DNA of 64,000 nt, from assembly GCA_040752005.1 (NCBI GenBank), contig JBFMFX010000009.1:65893-129892 (forward strand), written 5' to 3'. How positions within the stretch are numbered: position 1 is the first letter of the stretch; the number at the start of each line of letters is the position of its first letter. This stretch comes from RBG-16-66-20 sp040752005 (GTDB lineage Bacteria; Pseudomonadota; Gammaproteobacteria; Burkholderiales; SG8-39). Positions 24,575-33,245 of the stretch are shown one piece after another. Both the position numbers and the translations under genes were made by a program. Below the pieces are notes generated by a model. That model was not told the origin of the DNA. It searched no databases and saw nothing but the letters and a program-made list of their open reading frames with translations.

Positions 24575-26128
24575 ATGGACTACCGCTTCACTTTCGAGCG
24601 ACATTCGCGGCGCGTCGAGGCGGTGCTCGCCGGCACGGTGATCGCCGACAGCACGCGCGCGGTCGTGCTGCGCGAGACGCGCCTGCCGCCGGTGTTCTAC
24701 TTCCCGCGCGAGGACGTGCGCATGGATCTGCTCGCCCCCAGCGCGCACCGCACGTATTGCCCGCTGCGCGGCAACGCCTCGTACTGGACGGCCGAACTGC
24801 CTGCACGGCGCGAGGAAAACATCGCCTGGAGCTACGAGGAGCCGCTCGCCGAGGCCGAGCCGATCCGCGGCCACATCGCGTTCTACAGCGAGCGGCTCGA
24901 CGAGCTGCGCGACGGCGGTGCGCCGGTGCCGCCCCACGACCCGGCCGCTTACGCCGACTACGGGAATCCGCTGCTCGGCTGGCTGCTGCACGAGGCCCCG
25001 GGCTACGGCTCCGCGCGAGACCTCACCGGCGCCCTTGCCGCGCGCATGGTGGCTGCGGGCATCGCGCTGTGGCGCATGACGGTGCTCTTGCGCACGCTGC
25101 ATCCGGAGGTGATGGGTACCTCCTATCGCTGGTGGCGCAAGACCTGGGCGGTGGAGGAATTTCGCGCTCCGTACAGTGTGCTGGAGTCGCCCGAGTACCT
25201 GAACAGCCCGGTGCGCGCAATCTTCGAAGGCGCCGGCGGCATCCGCCGGCGCCTGGAAGGACCGGCGCCGCTGCTCGACTTTGGCATCCTGCGAGACCTG
25301 CATGCCGAAGGCGCGACCGACTACGTCGCCATGCGCATGCCGTTTTCCGACGGCACGATCAACGTGCTCTCGCTCACCTCCGACCGGTCCGGGGGCTTTT
25401 CGACCGCGGATCTCGGCCATGTGTACGAAATCGCCGGGGTGCTCGGGCGCCTTTACGAGGCGCACGCGATGCGCCGCACCGCGGCCGATCTGCTCGACAC
25501 CTACCTCGGGCGGCACGCCGGAGAGCGAGTCCTGAACGGCACCATCCGGCGCGGCGCCGGCGAGGATATTCGCGCCGTGATCTGGTTCTGCGACCTGCGC
25601 GAATCCACGCAGCTTGCGCGCGCGAGCGACCGGCGCGAGTTCCTCGCCACGCTGAATGAATATTTCGACTGCATGGCGGGGGCGGTGCTGCGGCACGACG
25701 GGCACGTGCTGCGCTTCATCGGCGATGCCGCGCTCGCCATCTTCCCGATCGCCGGCGAAGGCGGGAGGCCGGCGGGCGAGGCCTGTGCCCGCGCGCTCGC
25801 GGCGGCACGCGAGGCGGCGCGCTCGGTCGCGGCGCTGAACGACGCTCGCCGCGGCGCCGGCCGCCCGGAGATCGGTTTCGGCATCGGGCTGCACGTGGGC
25901 GAAGTCACGTACGGCAATATCGGCACGCCCTCGCGCCTGGAGTTCACCGTCGTGGGCGAAGCCGCGAACTACGCCGCGCGCCTCGAGGCGCTCTGCAAGG
26001 ACCTTGCCGAGCCCGTCGTGGTGTCGGCCGAGTTCGCGCGCCGGGCCGCGGGACGCTTTCGCTCGCTCGGCCGCCACGCCCTCAGGGGCGTGGACGAACC
26101 GCAGGTGCTGTTCGCGCCGGAGCCGTAG
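24575..26128 (+). CDS. DUF427-adenylate/guanylate cyclase fusion
   Basis: 517 residues. Residues 1-108 are a complete DUF427 domain: VIADSTRAVVLRE, PPVFYFPREDVRMDLL, YCPLRGNASYW, and AWSYEEP with the trailing GHIAFYSE. A linker with LTLHP-type signature (TLHPEVMGTSYRWWR, 174-188) also occurs ahead of other bacterial class III cyclases. The catalytic domain (about 330-500) has metal aspartates Asp340 (FCDLRESTQ) and Asp384 (FIGDAALAIF), plus Asn465 and Arg469 in GEAANYAARLEAL, so it should be active. ATP versus GTP use is not certain. A tandem cyclic-nucleotide-binding protein near 50-51 kb might read the signal, but this is a guess. Confidence 0.9.
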   Translation: MDYRFTFERHSRRVEAVLAGTVIADSTRAVVLRETRLPPVFYFPREDVRMDLLAPSAHRTYCPLRGNASYWTAELPARREENIAWSYEEPLAEAEPIRGHIAFYSERLDELRDGGAPVPPHDPAAYADYGNPLLGWLLHEAPGYGSARDLTGALAARMVAAGIALWRMTVLLRTLHPEVMGTSYRWWRKTWAVEEFRAPYSVLESPEYLNSPVRAIFEGAGGIRRRLEGPAPLLDFGILRDLHAEGATDYVAMRMPFSDGTINVLSLTSDRSGGFSTADLGHVYEIAGVLGRLYEAHAMRRTAADLLDTYLGRHAGERVLNGTIRRGAGEDIRAVIWFCDLRESTQLARASDRREFLATLNEYFDCMAGAVLRHDGHVLRFIGDAALAIFPIAGEGGRPAGEACARALAAAREAARSVAALNDARRGAGRPEIGFGIGLHVGEVTYGNIGTPSRLEFTVVGEAANYAARLEALCKDLAEPVVVSAEFARRAAGRFRSLGRHALRGVDEPQVLFAPEP

Positions 26129-26144
26129 CGCCGCGTTGCGCCGG

Positions 26145-27653
26145 CTACTGCGCCCAGCCGCGCGCCCGCTCGACCGCCGCGCGCCAGCGCGCAAGCAGAT
26201 GCTGCGCCTGATCGCGTGACATGCGCGGCTCGAAGCGTCGGTCCATGCGCCAGTGCGTGACGATTTCCTCGGGCGACTTCCAGACATCCACCGCCAGCCC
26301 GGCGAGGTACGCCGCGCCGAGCGCCGTGGTCTCCAAGACCTTCGGTCGGACCACCGGCACGCCGAGGATGTCGGCCTGGAACTGCATGAGCATGTTGTTC
26401 GCCGCCGCGCCGCCGTCCACACGCAGCTCGGCAAGCGCCTCGCCCGCGTCCTTCTGCATCGCCTCGAGCACATCGGCGCTCTGATAGGCGATGGATTCGA
26501 GCGCCGCGCGCGCAAGGTGCGCGCGGCTCGTCCCGCGCGTAAGGCCGACGATCAGCCCCCGCGCGCGCGGATCCCAGTGCGGCGCACCGAGACCGGCGAA
26601 CGCCGGCACCAGAACCACGCCGCCGGAGTCGAGCACCTCCCCCGCAAGCGCCTCGACCTCGGCCGAGGAGGAAAAAAACTTCAGCTCGTCGCGCAGCCAC
26701 TGCACCACCGCCCCGCCGATGAAGACGCTGCCCTCCAGCGCGTACTGCCGCGCCACGTCGCGCGCATCGAGCGCGCGCCCGACCTGCGCCGCGGCGGTGG
26801 CGAGAAGGCCGTTTTCCGAGCGCACCGCGCGGCTGCCGGTGTGCAGCAGCAGGAAGCAGCCGGTGCCGTAGGTGTTCTTCGCCATGCCGCGGCGGTGGCA
26901 GCCCTGGCCGAAGAGCGCCGCCTGCTGATCGCCCGCGATGCCGGTGATCGGCACGGCCTCGCCGAGCACCGCCGGCGCGAGCATGCCGAAGGCGTGCGAG
27001 GAAGGGTACACATCGGGCAGGATCGCGCGCGGCACGTCGAAGAGCTGAAGCAGCTCCGGGTCCCAGTCGCCGGTATGGAGGTTGAACAGCAGCGTGCGCG
27101 AGGCGTTCGACGGGTCGGTGACGTGCGTGCGCGTGCCCGAGAGCTTCCATACCAGCCAGGTGTCCACGGTGCCAAAGGCGAGCTCGCCGCGCTCGGCACG
27201 CGCGCGCGCGCCGGGGATGCGATCGAGCAGCCAGGCGAGTTTGGTCGCCGAGAAATACGGATCGAGCACGAGTCCGGTGCGCTCGCGAACGAGGCTTTCG
27301 GCGCCGATTCCTTTCAGCTCCTCGCACATCGGCGCGGTGCGCCGGTCCTGCCACACGATCGCGCGCGCAAGCGGCTCGCCGCTCTGGCGGTCCCAGAGCA
27401 GCGTCGTTTCGCGCTGGTTGGTGATGCCGCAGGCGACGATATCGCGCGCCGCCAGGCCCGAAAGCCTGAGCGCCTCGCGCGCGCAGTCGCGCGCGCTCTG
27501 CCAGAGGTCGTCCGGGTCGTGCTCGACCCAGCCGGGCTCGGGGTACCACTGGCGAAACTCGCGCTGCGCGCTCGCCACCGGCGCGCCGGTCTCGTCGAAG
27601 ATGATCGCGCGCGAGCTGCTCGTGCCCTGATCGAGGGCGAGGACGTAGCGCAT
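26145..27653 (-). CDS. glpK: Glycerol kinase
   Basis: Phosphorylates glycerol to glycerol 3-phosphate with ATP, trapping it in the cytoplasm. The 502-residue FGGY kinase has the N-terminal phosphate loop LALDQGTSSSRAIIFD, glycerol-binding VACGITNQRETTLLW and WQDRRT, and the C-terminal ATP-binding GGAAANNMLMQFQADIL (quoted in parts: DGGAAANN, QFQADILG). The length matches the family. It converges on the DUF427 cyclase with only 16 bases between stops. No glpF or glpD is adjacent; a trehalose operon lies upstream on the same strand. Confidence 0.96.
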   Translation of the reverse strand: MRYVLALDQGTSSSRAIIFDETGAPVASAQREFRQWYPEPGWVEHDPDDLWQSARDCAREALRLSGLAARDIVACGITNQRETTLLWDRQSGEPLARAIVWQDRRTAPMCEELKGIGAESLVRERTGLVLDPYFSATKLAWLLDRIPGARARAERGELAFGTVDTWLVWKLSGTRTHVTDPSNASRTLLFNLHTGDWDPELLQLFDVPRAILPDVYPSSHAFGMLAPAVLGEAVPITGIAGDQQAALFGQGCHRRGMAKNTYGTGCFLLLHTGSRAVRSENGLLATAAAQVGRALDARDVARQYALEGSVFIGGAVVQWLRDELKFFSSSAEVEALAGEVLDSGGVVLVPAFAGLGAPHWDPRARGLIVGLTRGTSRAHLARAALESIAYQSADVLEAMQKDAGEALAELRVDGGAAANNMLMQFQADILGVPVVRPKVLETTALGAAYLAGLAVDVWKSPEEIVTHWRMDRRFEPRMSRDQAQHLLARWRAAVERARGWAQ

Positions 27654-27708
27654 GGCGGCGATTCTAGCAACCGGTGCGACGCCGAGGCGGCGCGCCCGCG
27701 TCGCGCTC

Positions 27709-29508
27709 TCAGTAGGCGCCTTCCCAGGGCCGGCTCAGGCGCATCGCGCAGTTGATCAGCCCGACCAGGCTGTAGGTCTGCGGGTAGTTGCCCCACAGCT
27801 CGCCGGTCGCCGGATCGAGGTGCTCGGAGAAGATGCCGTGCCGGTTGCGGCGGGCGAGCAGGCGCTCGAACAGCGCGCGCGCCTCGTCCCGCCGCCCGAG
27901 CGCCGCGAGCGCGTCGGCGTACCAGAACGTGCACACGATGAACGCATTTTCCGGCACGCCGAAGTCGTCCGGCTCGACGTAGCGGAAGATGAGATCGCCC
28001 TTGCGCAGCCGCCGCCCGATCGTCTCGACCGTCGCGCCGAAGCGGGGATCGTCGGCGCGCACGAAGCCGAGCTCGGCCATCAGCAGCAGGCTGGCGTCCG
28101 GCTCCTCGCCGCCGAACGTGCCGGTGAACGACTTGCAGCGCTCGCTCCAGGCACCGGCGAGGATGCGCTCGCGCAGCGCGTCGGCCTGCGCGCGCCAGCG
28201 CGCCGCGCGCTCGCCCAGACCCAGCCGCAGTGCGATCCGCGCCAGCCGGTCGCACGCCACCCAGCACATGACGCTGGAGAACGTGTGCACGCGCGCCACG
28301 CCGCGCCGCTCCCACAACCCGGCGTCCGGCCGGTCGTAGACGCGGGCCGCGATCTCGCCGAGCGGCTCCAGGCGCGCGAACAGGGCCGGCAGATCCGGCC
28401 ACACGATGCGCCGGTCGAAGAACAGGTGCGTCGCCGCGAGCACCGCCGAGCCGTACACGTCGTTTTGCACCTGCTCGACCGCCTGGTTGCCGACGCGCAC
28501 CGGCCCCATGCCGCGGTAGCCCGCGAGCGCGGGCTCGACGCGCTCGGCGAGCCGCGCATCGCCGTTGACGCGGTACACCGGCCGCAGGCGCTCGGCGCCG
28601 TCGGCGGCGACGATGTTGATCACGTAGCGCAGGTAGCGCTCCATGGTGTCGGTCGCGCTCAGGCGGTTGAGCGCGGCGACCACGAAGTAGGCGTCGCGCA
28701 GCCAGCAGTAGCGGTAGTCCCAGTTGCGCCCGCTTGCCGGCGCCTCGGGGATCGAGGTGGTCATCGCGGCGACGATCGCGCCGGTGTCGTCGTAGGCGTT
28801 GAGCTTGAGCGTGATCGCGGCGCGGATCACCGCATCCTGCCATTCGAAGGGAATGCCGAGATAGCGTACCCACTCGCGCCAGTAGGAGCGCGTCTCGTCG
28901 AAGAAGCGCCGGCCGAGATCGTGGACGTTTTCCGGCACGGTTTCGTCCGGACCGAGCAGCAGCGTCACCGGATGGTCGAGCACGAACGGCATCTCGTCGG
29001 CGATCGCGGTGATCGAGGCGTCGGTCGTCAGGCGCAGGGTGGGCGCCGGCCCGACGTAGCGCAGGTGGTTGCTGCCGAACGTGACCTCGGGGCGCCGGCT
29101 GCCCCAGGCGCAGGCCGGGCGCAGGCGCACGCGCACGCGCGGGGCGCCGGCAAGTGGCCGCAGCTGCCGCACCAGCATCAACGGCCGGAAGACCCGGCCG
29201 TACTGGCGAAAGCGCGGCGCGAAATCGGCCACCTCGACCGCGCCGCCGCGCGCGTCGTACAGGCGCGTGAGCAGGATCGCGGTGTTCTCGAGGTATTCCT
29301 GTTCGGTGTGGGCAAGGCCCTCCAGCTCGATCGCGTAGAACCCGAAATCGTCGCTTGCGCGCGCCGGGCGCAGCAGGTCGCAGAAAACCGGGTCGCCGTC
29401 GAAGCGCGGCATGCACGACCAGACGACGTCGCCGTTCGGGGCGATCAGCGCTCCGAAGGCGCAATTGCCGACGACGCCGAGATCGAGCGAGGGCACGGCG
29501 CCGCTCAC
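27709..29508 (-). CDS. Glycoside hydrolase family 15 (trehalase/glucoamylase-like)
   Basis: 599 residues. The N-terminal beta-sandwich (LDLGVVGNCAFGALIAPNGDVVW onward; the stretch is GNCAFGALI and GDVVWSC) is followed by the GH15 six-hairpin barrel: GRNWDYRYCWLRDAYFV, VEQVQNDVYG, and NAFIVCTFWYADALA near the end. GH15 members in trehalose loci often hydrolyse trehalose or cap maltooligosaccharides. The ATG overlaps the otsB stop (ATGA), so this is the third gene of an otsA-otsB-GH15 operon. It probably provides trehalose or glucan turnover balancing synthesis. No signal peptide is seen, so it should be cytoplasmic. Confidence 0.9.
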   Translation of the reverse strand: MSGAVPSLDLGVVGNCAFGALIAPNGDVVWSCMPRFDGDPVFCDLLRPARASDDFGFYAIELEGLAHTEQEYLENTAILLTRLYDARGGAVEVADFAPRFRQYGRVFRPLMLVRQLRPLAGAPRVRVRLRPACAWGSRRPEVTFGSNHLRYVGPAPTLRLTTDASITAIADEMPFVLDHPVTLLLGPDETVPENVHDLGRRFFDETRSYWREWVRYLGIPFEWQDAVIRAAITLKLNAYDDTGAIVAAMTTSIPEAPASGRNWDYRYCWLRDAYFVVAALNRLSATDTMERYLRYVINIVAADGAERLRPVYRVNGDARLAERVEPALAGYRGMGPVRVGNQAVEQVQNDVYGSAVLAATHLFFDRRIVWPDLPALFARLEPLGEIAARVYDRPDAGLWERRGVARVHTFSSVMCWVACDRLARIALRLGLGERAARWRAQADALRERILAGAWSERCKSFTGTFGGEEPDASLLLMAELGFVRADDPRFGATVETIGRRLRKGDLIFRYVEPDDFGVPENAFIVCTFWYADALAALGRRDEARALFERLLARRNRHGIFSEHLDPATGELWGNYPQTYSLVGLINCAMRLSRPWEGAY

Positions 29509-30296
29509 GGCGCGCGCTCGAGCCAGTCGGCGTAGGCGCCGAGCCAGCCGCGCACCTCGGCGCTGCTCGCGAGCCGCCAGCGCGCGGCGCTCGCGCCCGC
29601 GCCGACCTTGACCGAATGCCCGCCGATGCGATTGACCAGCGCGAAGCCGTGCTCGTCGGAAAGATCGTCGCCGATGAACACCGCGACGCGCCCCGCGAAC
29701 GGCGGCTCGCGCAGGAACGCGGCGATCGCGCCGCCCTTGTCGCTGCCGCGCGGCACCAGCTCACGCACCATCTTGCCGCGCTGCAGCGCAAATTCCCCGG
29801 CGCTCGCGGCGGCGAGGTCGCCGAGCGCGCGCTCGACGGCCGGCTCGAGGTGCGGCGCGCCGCGGAAGTGCACCGCGAGGGCGGCGCCCTTGTCCTCGAC
29901 GAGCAGCTGCGGGTGGCGTGCCGCCAGCGCGGCGAGGGCCGCGCGCGCCTGCGCGAGGGCGCCGTCCGCCGGGGGCTCGAGCACGCGCGCGCCGCTCGCG
30001 CCGCGCCGCTCGGCGCCGTGCTGGCCGGCGGCCGCGAGCCGCAGCGGCGCGAACAGGCGGTCGAGGTCCGCGACCGAGCGCCCGCTCACCAGCGCCACCG
30101 CTCCGTGCATCGAGCGCTGCAGGCGGTCGAGCGCCGCGACGAGCCCGGCCTCCGCGCGCGCCGCGCCCGGGTGTTCGGCAAGCTCGAGCAGTGTCCCGTC
30201 CACGTCGAGAAACAGCGCCCAGCCGCGCGCAAAAGCGGGTACGCGCGCGCCGGCGGGGGCGGCGCCGGTGTCCTCGCGCTGCGGTTGCGGGCTCAC
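29505..30296 (-). CDS. otsB: Trehalose-6-phosphate phosphatase
   Basis: 263-residue HAD-family phosphatase that releases trehalose from trehalose 6-phosphate. Motif I is FLDVDGTLLE with both aspartates, motif II is the serine in VALVSGRS, and the late motif is FIGDDLSDEHGF. The GTG at 30296 overlaps the otsA stop (GTGA), and its own stop overlaps the GH15 start (ATGA). The first 20 residues are a Pro/Gln-rich leader before the core. Together with OtsA it forms the OtsAB pathway for osmoprotectant synthesis. Confidence 0.94.
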   Translation of the reverse strand: MSPQPQREDTGAAPAGARVPAFARGWALFLDVDGTLLELAEHPGAARAEAGLVAALDRLQRSMHGAVALVSGRSVADLDRLFAPLRLAAAGQHGAERRGASGARVLEPPADGALAQARAALAALAARHPQLLVEDKGAALAVHFRGAPHLEPAVERALGDLAAASAGEFALQRGKMVRELVPRGSDKGGAIAAFLREPPFAGRVAVFIGDDLSDEHGFALVNRIGGHSVKVGAGASAARWRLASSAEVRGWLGAYADWLERAP

Positions 30297-32530
30297 GGAT
30301 TCGTGCCCCCGATCACCCTCAGCCGCTGCGCGCTCAGGCGCTGCAGCTTCTGCCGCTGCCGGATGCGCGCCGCCTCCATCAGCATGCGTCCCGCCCAGCG
30401 GAACACGTTGTGCTCGCGCACGGTACGGCGCATGAGGCGCATGCGCTCGCGCCGCTCCGGGCGCGGCATGCGCAGCGCCTGGCCCAGCGCGCGCGCCGTG
30501 CCGTCCACGTCGAAGGGGTTGACGATCAGGGCCTCGACCAGCTCGCGCGAGGCGCCGGCGAAGGCCGAGAGCACCAGCACGCCGTCGTCGTCGTCGCGCG
30601 CGGCGATGAACTCCTTGGCGACCAGGTTCATGCCGTCGTGCAGGCTGTTGACGACGCAGAAGTCGCAGGCGCGATACAGCGTGTAGACCTGCTCGGGGCT
30701 CCAGTGCTCGCCGACGAGGATCACCGGCCGGTAGCCGGGCGCGCCGAAGCGCCGGTTGACGCGATCGATCGCCTCCGCGGTCGCGCGCTGCAGTTCCCGG
30801 TACACCGGCAGCTTGCTGCGCGAGGGCGCGGCGACCTGGACGAACACCAGCCGGCCGCGCCACTGCGGCTCGGCCTCGAGCAGGCGCTCGAGCGCCAGGA
30901 TGCGGTCCACGATGCCCTTGGTGTAGTCCCAGCGCTCGACGCCGGCGCCCAGCCGCACGTCCGGTTGCAGTCCGAAGCGCTCGAGCATGCGGCGCCGGCA
31001 TTCCGGCACCGGCGGCAGCGCGGCGAGCCATTGCGGCGGCCATTCGATCGAGATCGGGTAGGGCGCGACCTGGCACAGGTGCTCGCCGGTGGTGACGCTC
31101 GAGTGCTCGCGGTCAATGTGGCTCTCGATGTAGCGGTCCACCGTGGCGAGGAAGTTCAGGCAGTGGTATCGGGTGTGAAAGCCGAGGATGTCCGCCTGCA
31201 GCATGGACTGCAGCAGCTCGTTGCGCCACGGGCAGATGCCGAAGGTTTCCGGATTCGGCCACGGGATGTGCCAGAACAGCGCCACGGTGGCCTGCGGCAG
31301 GCGCTCGCGCAACAGCCCGGGCAGCAGCGCGAAGTGATAGTCCTGCACCAGCACCACCGGGCGTTCGCCGCGCGCCTCTTTGGCCACCGCCTCGGCGAAG
31401 CGCTCGTTCACGGCGCAGTAGTGCGCCCAGTCCGCGCTGCGAAAGCTCGGCCGTACGTAGGCGAGGTGGCACAGCGGCCACAGCCCCTCGTTCGCGAAAC
31501 CGTAGTAGTAGCCCTGCTCCTCGGCCTCGGTCAGCCACACGCGCCGCAGCGCATAGCTCGGGTTGTGCGGCGGCACGCGGACGCGGTCGTCGGCGTCCAC
31601 CACCTCGCGGTCGGCCTCGCCGCTGCCGTGCGCCACCCAGACCCCGTTGCAGGCGCGCACCACCGGTTCGAGCGCGGTCACCATCCCGCTTGCGGGGTAT
31701 TGCGCCACGATGCGCTCGCCGACGCGCCGGTGGATCCAGGGCTCGCGGTTCGACACCACGATGAGCTGCGCGTTCTCCAGGTGCCCCTTGACGACCTGCT
31801 GCAGCGCCTCGGCGCTCCAGTTCTCGCGAAAGTCCGCTTCCAGCCGCTGCGTGGTCTCGATCTCGCGCAGCACCTGCCGCACCTGCGAGAGCACGACGTG
31901 CGCCGGATGCGTCGCCTCGCTGCCGGAGAAGCCGAGCCTGCGGATATCGCGCACCAGCGCCACCACCCAGCCGCGCAGCACCACCCAGGCGACGAGCACG
32001 CACAGCAGCAGCACCACCGCGCCCGAGACGCTGAGGAAGGCGACCAGGTGATCGCGGGCGCGCGACTGGCGGCGGTCAATGAAGCCGAGGTCGTGCACGA
32101 TCGCGACGCTGTAGCCCTCGGCGGCGAACTTCTCCATCGGGAAGCGCGCGACATGCAGCAGCCCCTGCGCCCCCTGCACGAGCTCGGAGTTCGGCGCGCG
32201 CGGCGCGGCGTCCGGGCAGGCCACCTCTTTCGGCGCGCCGTCGGAGCGATGCAGGAGTTTCGCCTCTGGCGCGCACACCAGCACCGCCACCAGGCGCCGG
32301 TCGGTGGTGATGCGCGCGAGGTAGCGCCGTACCTGCACCGCCGAGCGCTTCTCGAGCAGCGGCGCGAGCCCTTCCTCGATGGTGTTGAAGACGAGCTGCG
32401 CGCGCATCTCGACGTCGGCCTGGAACCATTCGGTGAGCACGCGCTCGGCGAACGGCACCGCGAACCACGTCGCCGCCCCGAGCGCGAGAACGAGCGGCAC
32501 GCCGAATTTCCACAGCACGTTCTTGAGCAT
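30293..32530 (-). CDS. otsA: Membrane-anchored trehalose-6-phosphate synthase
   Basis: 745 residues, much longer than the roughly 470-residue soluble OtsA. The N-terminus has one membrane helix (9-28), a periplasmic stretch of about 130 residues, a second helix (161-185) and a HAMP/coiled-coil-like linker (186-245). The GT20 synthase follows from about 253: LIVVSNREPWIHRR, QDYHFALLPGLLRE, FWHIPWPNPE, VERWDYTKGI, and SLHDGMNLVAKEF. It joins UDP-glucose and glucose 6-phosphate. The sensor-like front suggests that envelope or osmotic stress could gate synthesis directly at the membrane. Start ATG at 32530 is chosen because it directly precedes the first helix. It is first in the ots operon, 55 bases after the FixJ-like gene. 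Confidence 0.92.
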   Translation of the reverse strand: MLKNVLWKFGVPLVLALGAATWFAVPFAERVLTEWFQADVEMRAQLVFNTIEEGLAPLLEKRSAVQVRRYLARITTDRRLVAVLVCAPEAKLLHRSDGAPKEVACPDAAPRAPNSELVQGAQGLLHVARFPMEKFAAEGYSVAIVHDLGFIDRRQSRARDHLVAFLSVSGAVVLLLCVLVAWVVLRGWVVALVRDIRRLGFSGSEATHPAHVVLSQVRQVLREIETTQRLEADFRENWSAEALQQVVKGHLENAQLIVVSNREPWIHRRVGERIVAQYPASGMVTALEPVVRACNGVWVAHGSGEADREVVDADDRVRVPPHNPSYALRRVWLTEAEEQGYYYGFANEGLWPLCHLAYVRPSFRSADWAHYCAVNERFAEAVAKEARGERPVVLVQDYHFALLPGLLRERLPQATVALFWHIPWPNPETFGICPWRNELLQSMLQADILGFHTRYHCLNFLATVDRYIESHIDREHSSVTTGEHLCQVAPYPISIEWPPQWLAALPPVPECRRRMLERFGLQPDVRLGAGVERWDYTKGIVDRILALERLLEAEPQWRGRLVFVQVAAPSRSKLPVYRELQRATAEAIDRVNRRFGAPGYRPVILVGEHWSPEQVYTLYRACDFCVVNSLHDGMNLVAKEFIAARDDDDGVLVLSAFAGASRELVEALIVNPFDVDGTARALGQALRMPRPERRERMRLMRRTVREHNVFRWAGRMLMEAARIRQRQKLQRLSAQRLRVIGGTNP

Positions 32531-32585
32531 GACGGCCTCCGAACCGCGCGCGCGAGGAGCTACCGTAGCACGGCGCGCAGGCGAG

Positions 32586-33242
32586 TCAAGCGCCGCCGCC
32601 TCGGCCGCGCTCGGCGTCGCGATCCGCCGCGAGCGCAAAGCGCACCAGCTCGGCGACGTTGCGCACGCCGAGCTTGGCCATGATGCGCGTCTTGTGCACC
32701 TCCACCGTGCGCGGGCTGATGCCGAGCGAGCGCGCGATCTCCTTGGCGTGCAGGCCGAGCGCCGCCTTCTCCAGCACCTCGCGCTCGCGCGGGGTGAGCG
32801 CGGCCAGGCGCTCGGCCTCGGCGCGGCGCAGCGCGTCGTGCCGCAGCCGCTCGGCATCGCGCGCGAGCGCCGCCTCGACCGCCGCGCGCAGCTGTTCCTC
32901 GCTGAACGGCTTTTCGATGAAGTCCACCGCCTCGGCGAGAAACGCGCGCCGCGCGGTGGCGACGTCGCCGTGCGCGGTGATGAACACGAACGGCAGGCGG
33001 CTGCCGCGCCGGCGCAGCTCGGCCTGCAGCTCGACCCCGGACAGTCCCGGCAGGCGCAGATCGGTGAGCACGCAGCCGCTCAGGTCCTCGCGCCAGGCGG
33101 CGAGGAACGACTCGGCGTCGGCGAACAGCGCGGTGCGGTAGCCCGCGAGTCCGAGCATCAGCGCGATCGAGTCGCGCACCGAGGCGTCGTCCTCGACGAT
33201 GTACACCGTCGGCGCGGCGCAGGAGCCGGGCGGTTCGCGCAT
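32586..33242 (-). CDS. FixJ/NarL-type response regulator
   Basis: 218 residues. The receiver (about 12-125) has the acidic pocket EDD, phospho-acceptor Asp61 in LTDLRLPGLSG, Thr in FITAHG and Lys in FIEKPF. A LuxR-type helix-turn-helix (about 145-205) contains LTPREREVLEKAALGLHAKEIARSLGIS and TVEVHKTRIMAKLGV, split here. It acts with the kinase three bases upstream. The ots operon follows on the same strand and the Mrp cluster diverges from the kinase; either could be its target. Confidence 0.94.
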   Translation of the reverse strand: MREPPGSCAAPTVYIVEDDASVRDSIALMLGLAGYRTALFADAESFLAAWREDLSGCVLTDLRLPGLSGVELQAELRRRGSRLPFVFITAHGDVATARRAFLAEAVDFIEKPFSEEQLRAAVEAALARDAERLRHDALRRAEAERLAALTPREREVLEKAALGLHAKEIARSLGISPRTVEVHKTRIMAKLGVRNVAELVRFALAADRDAERGRGGGA

Positions 33243-33245
33243 CGT

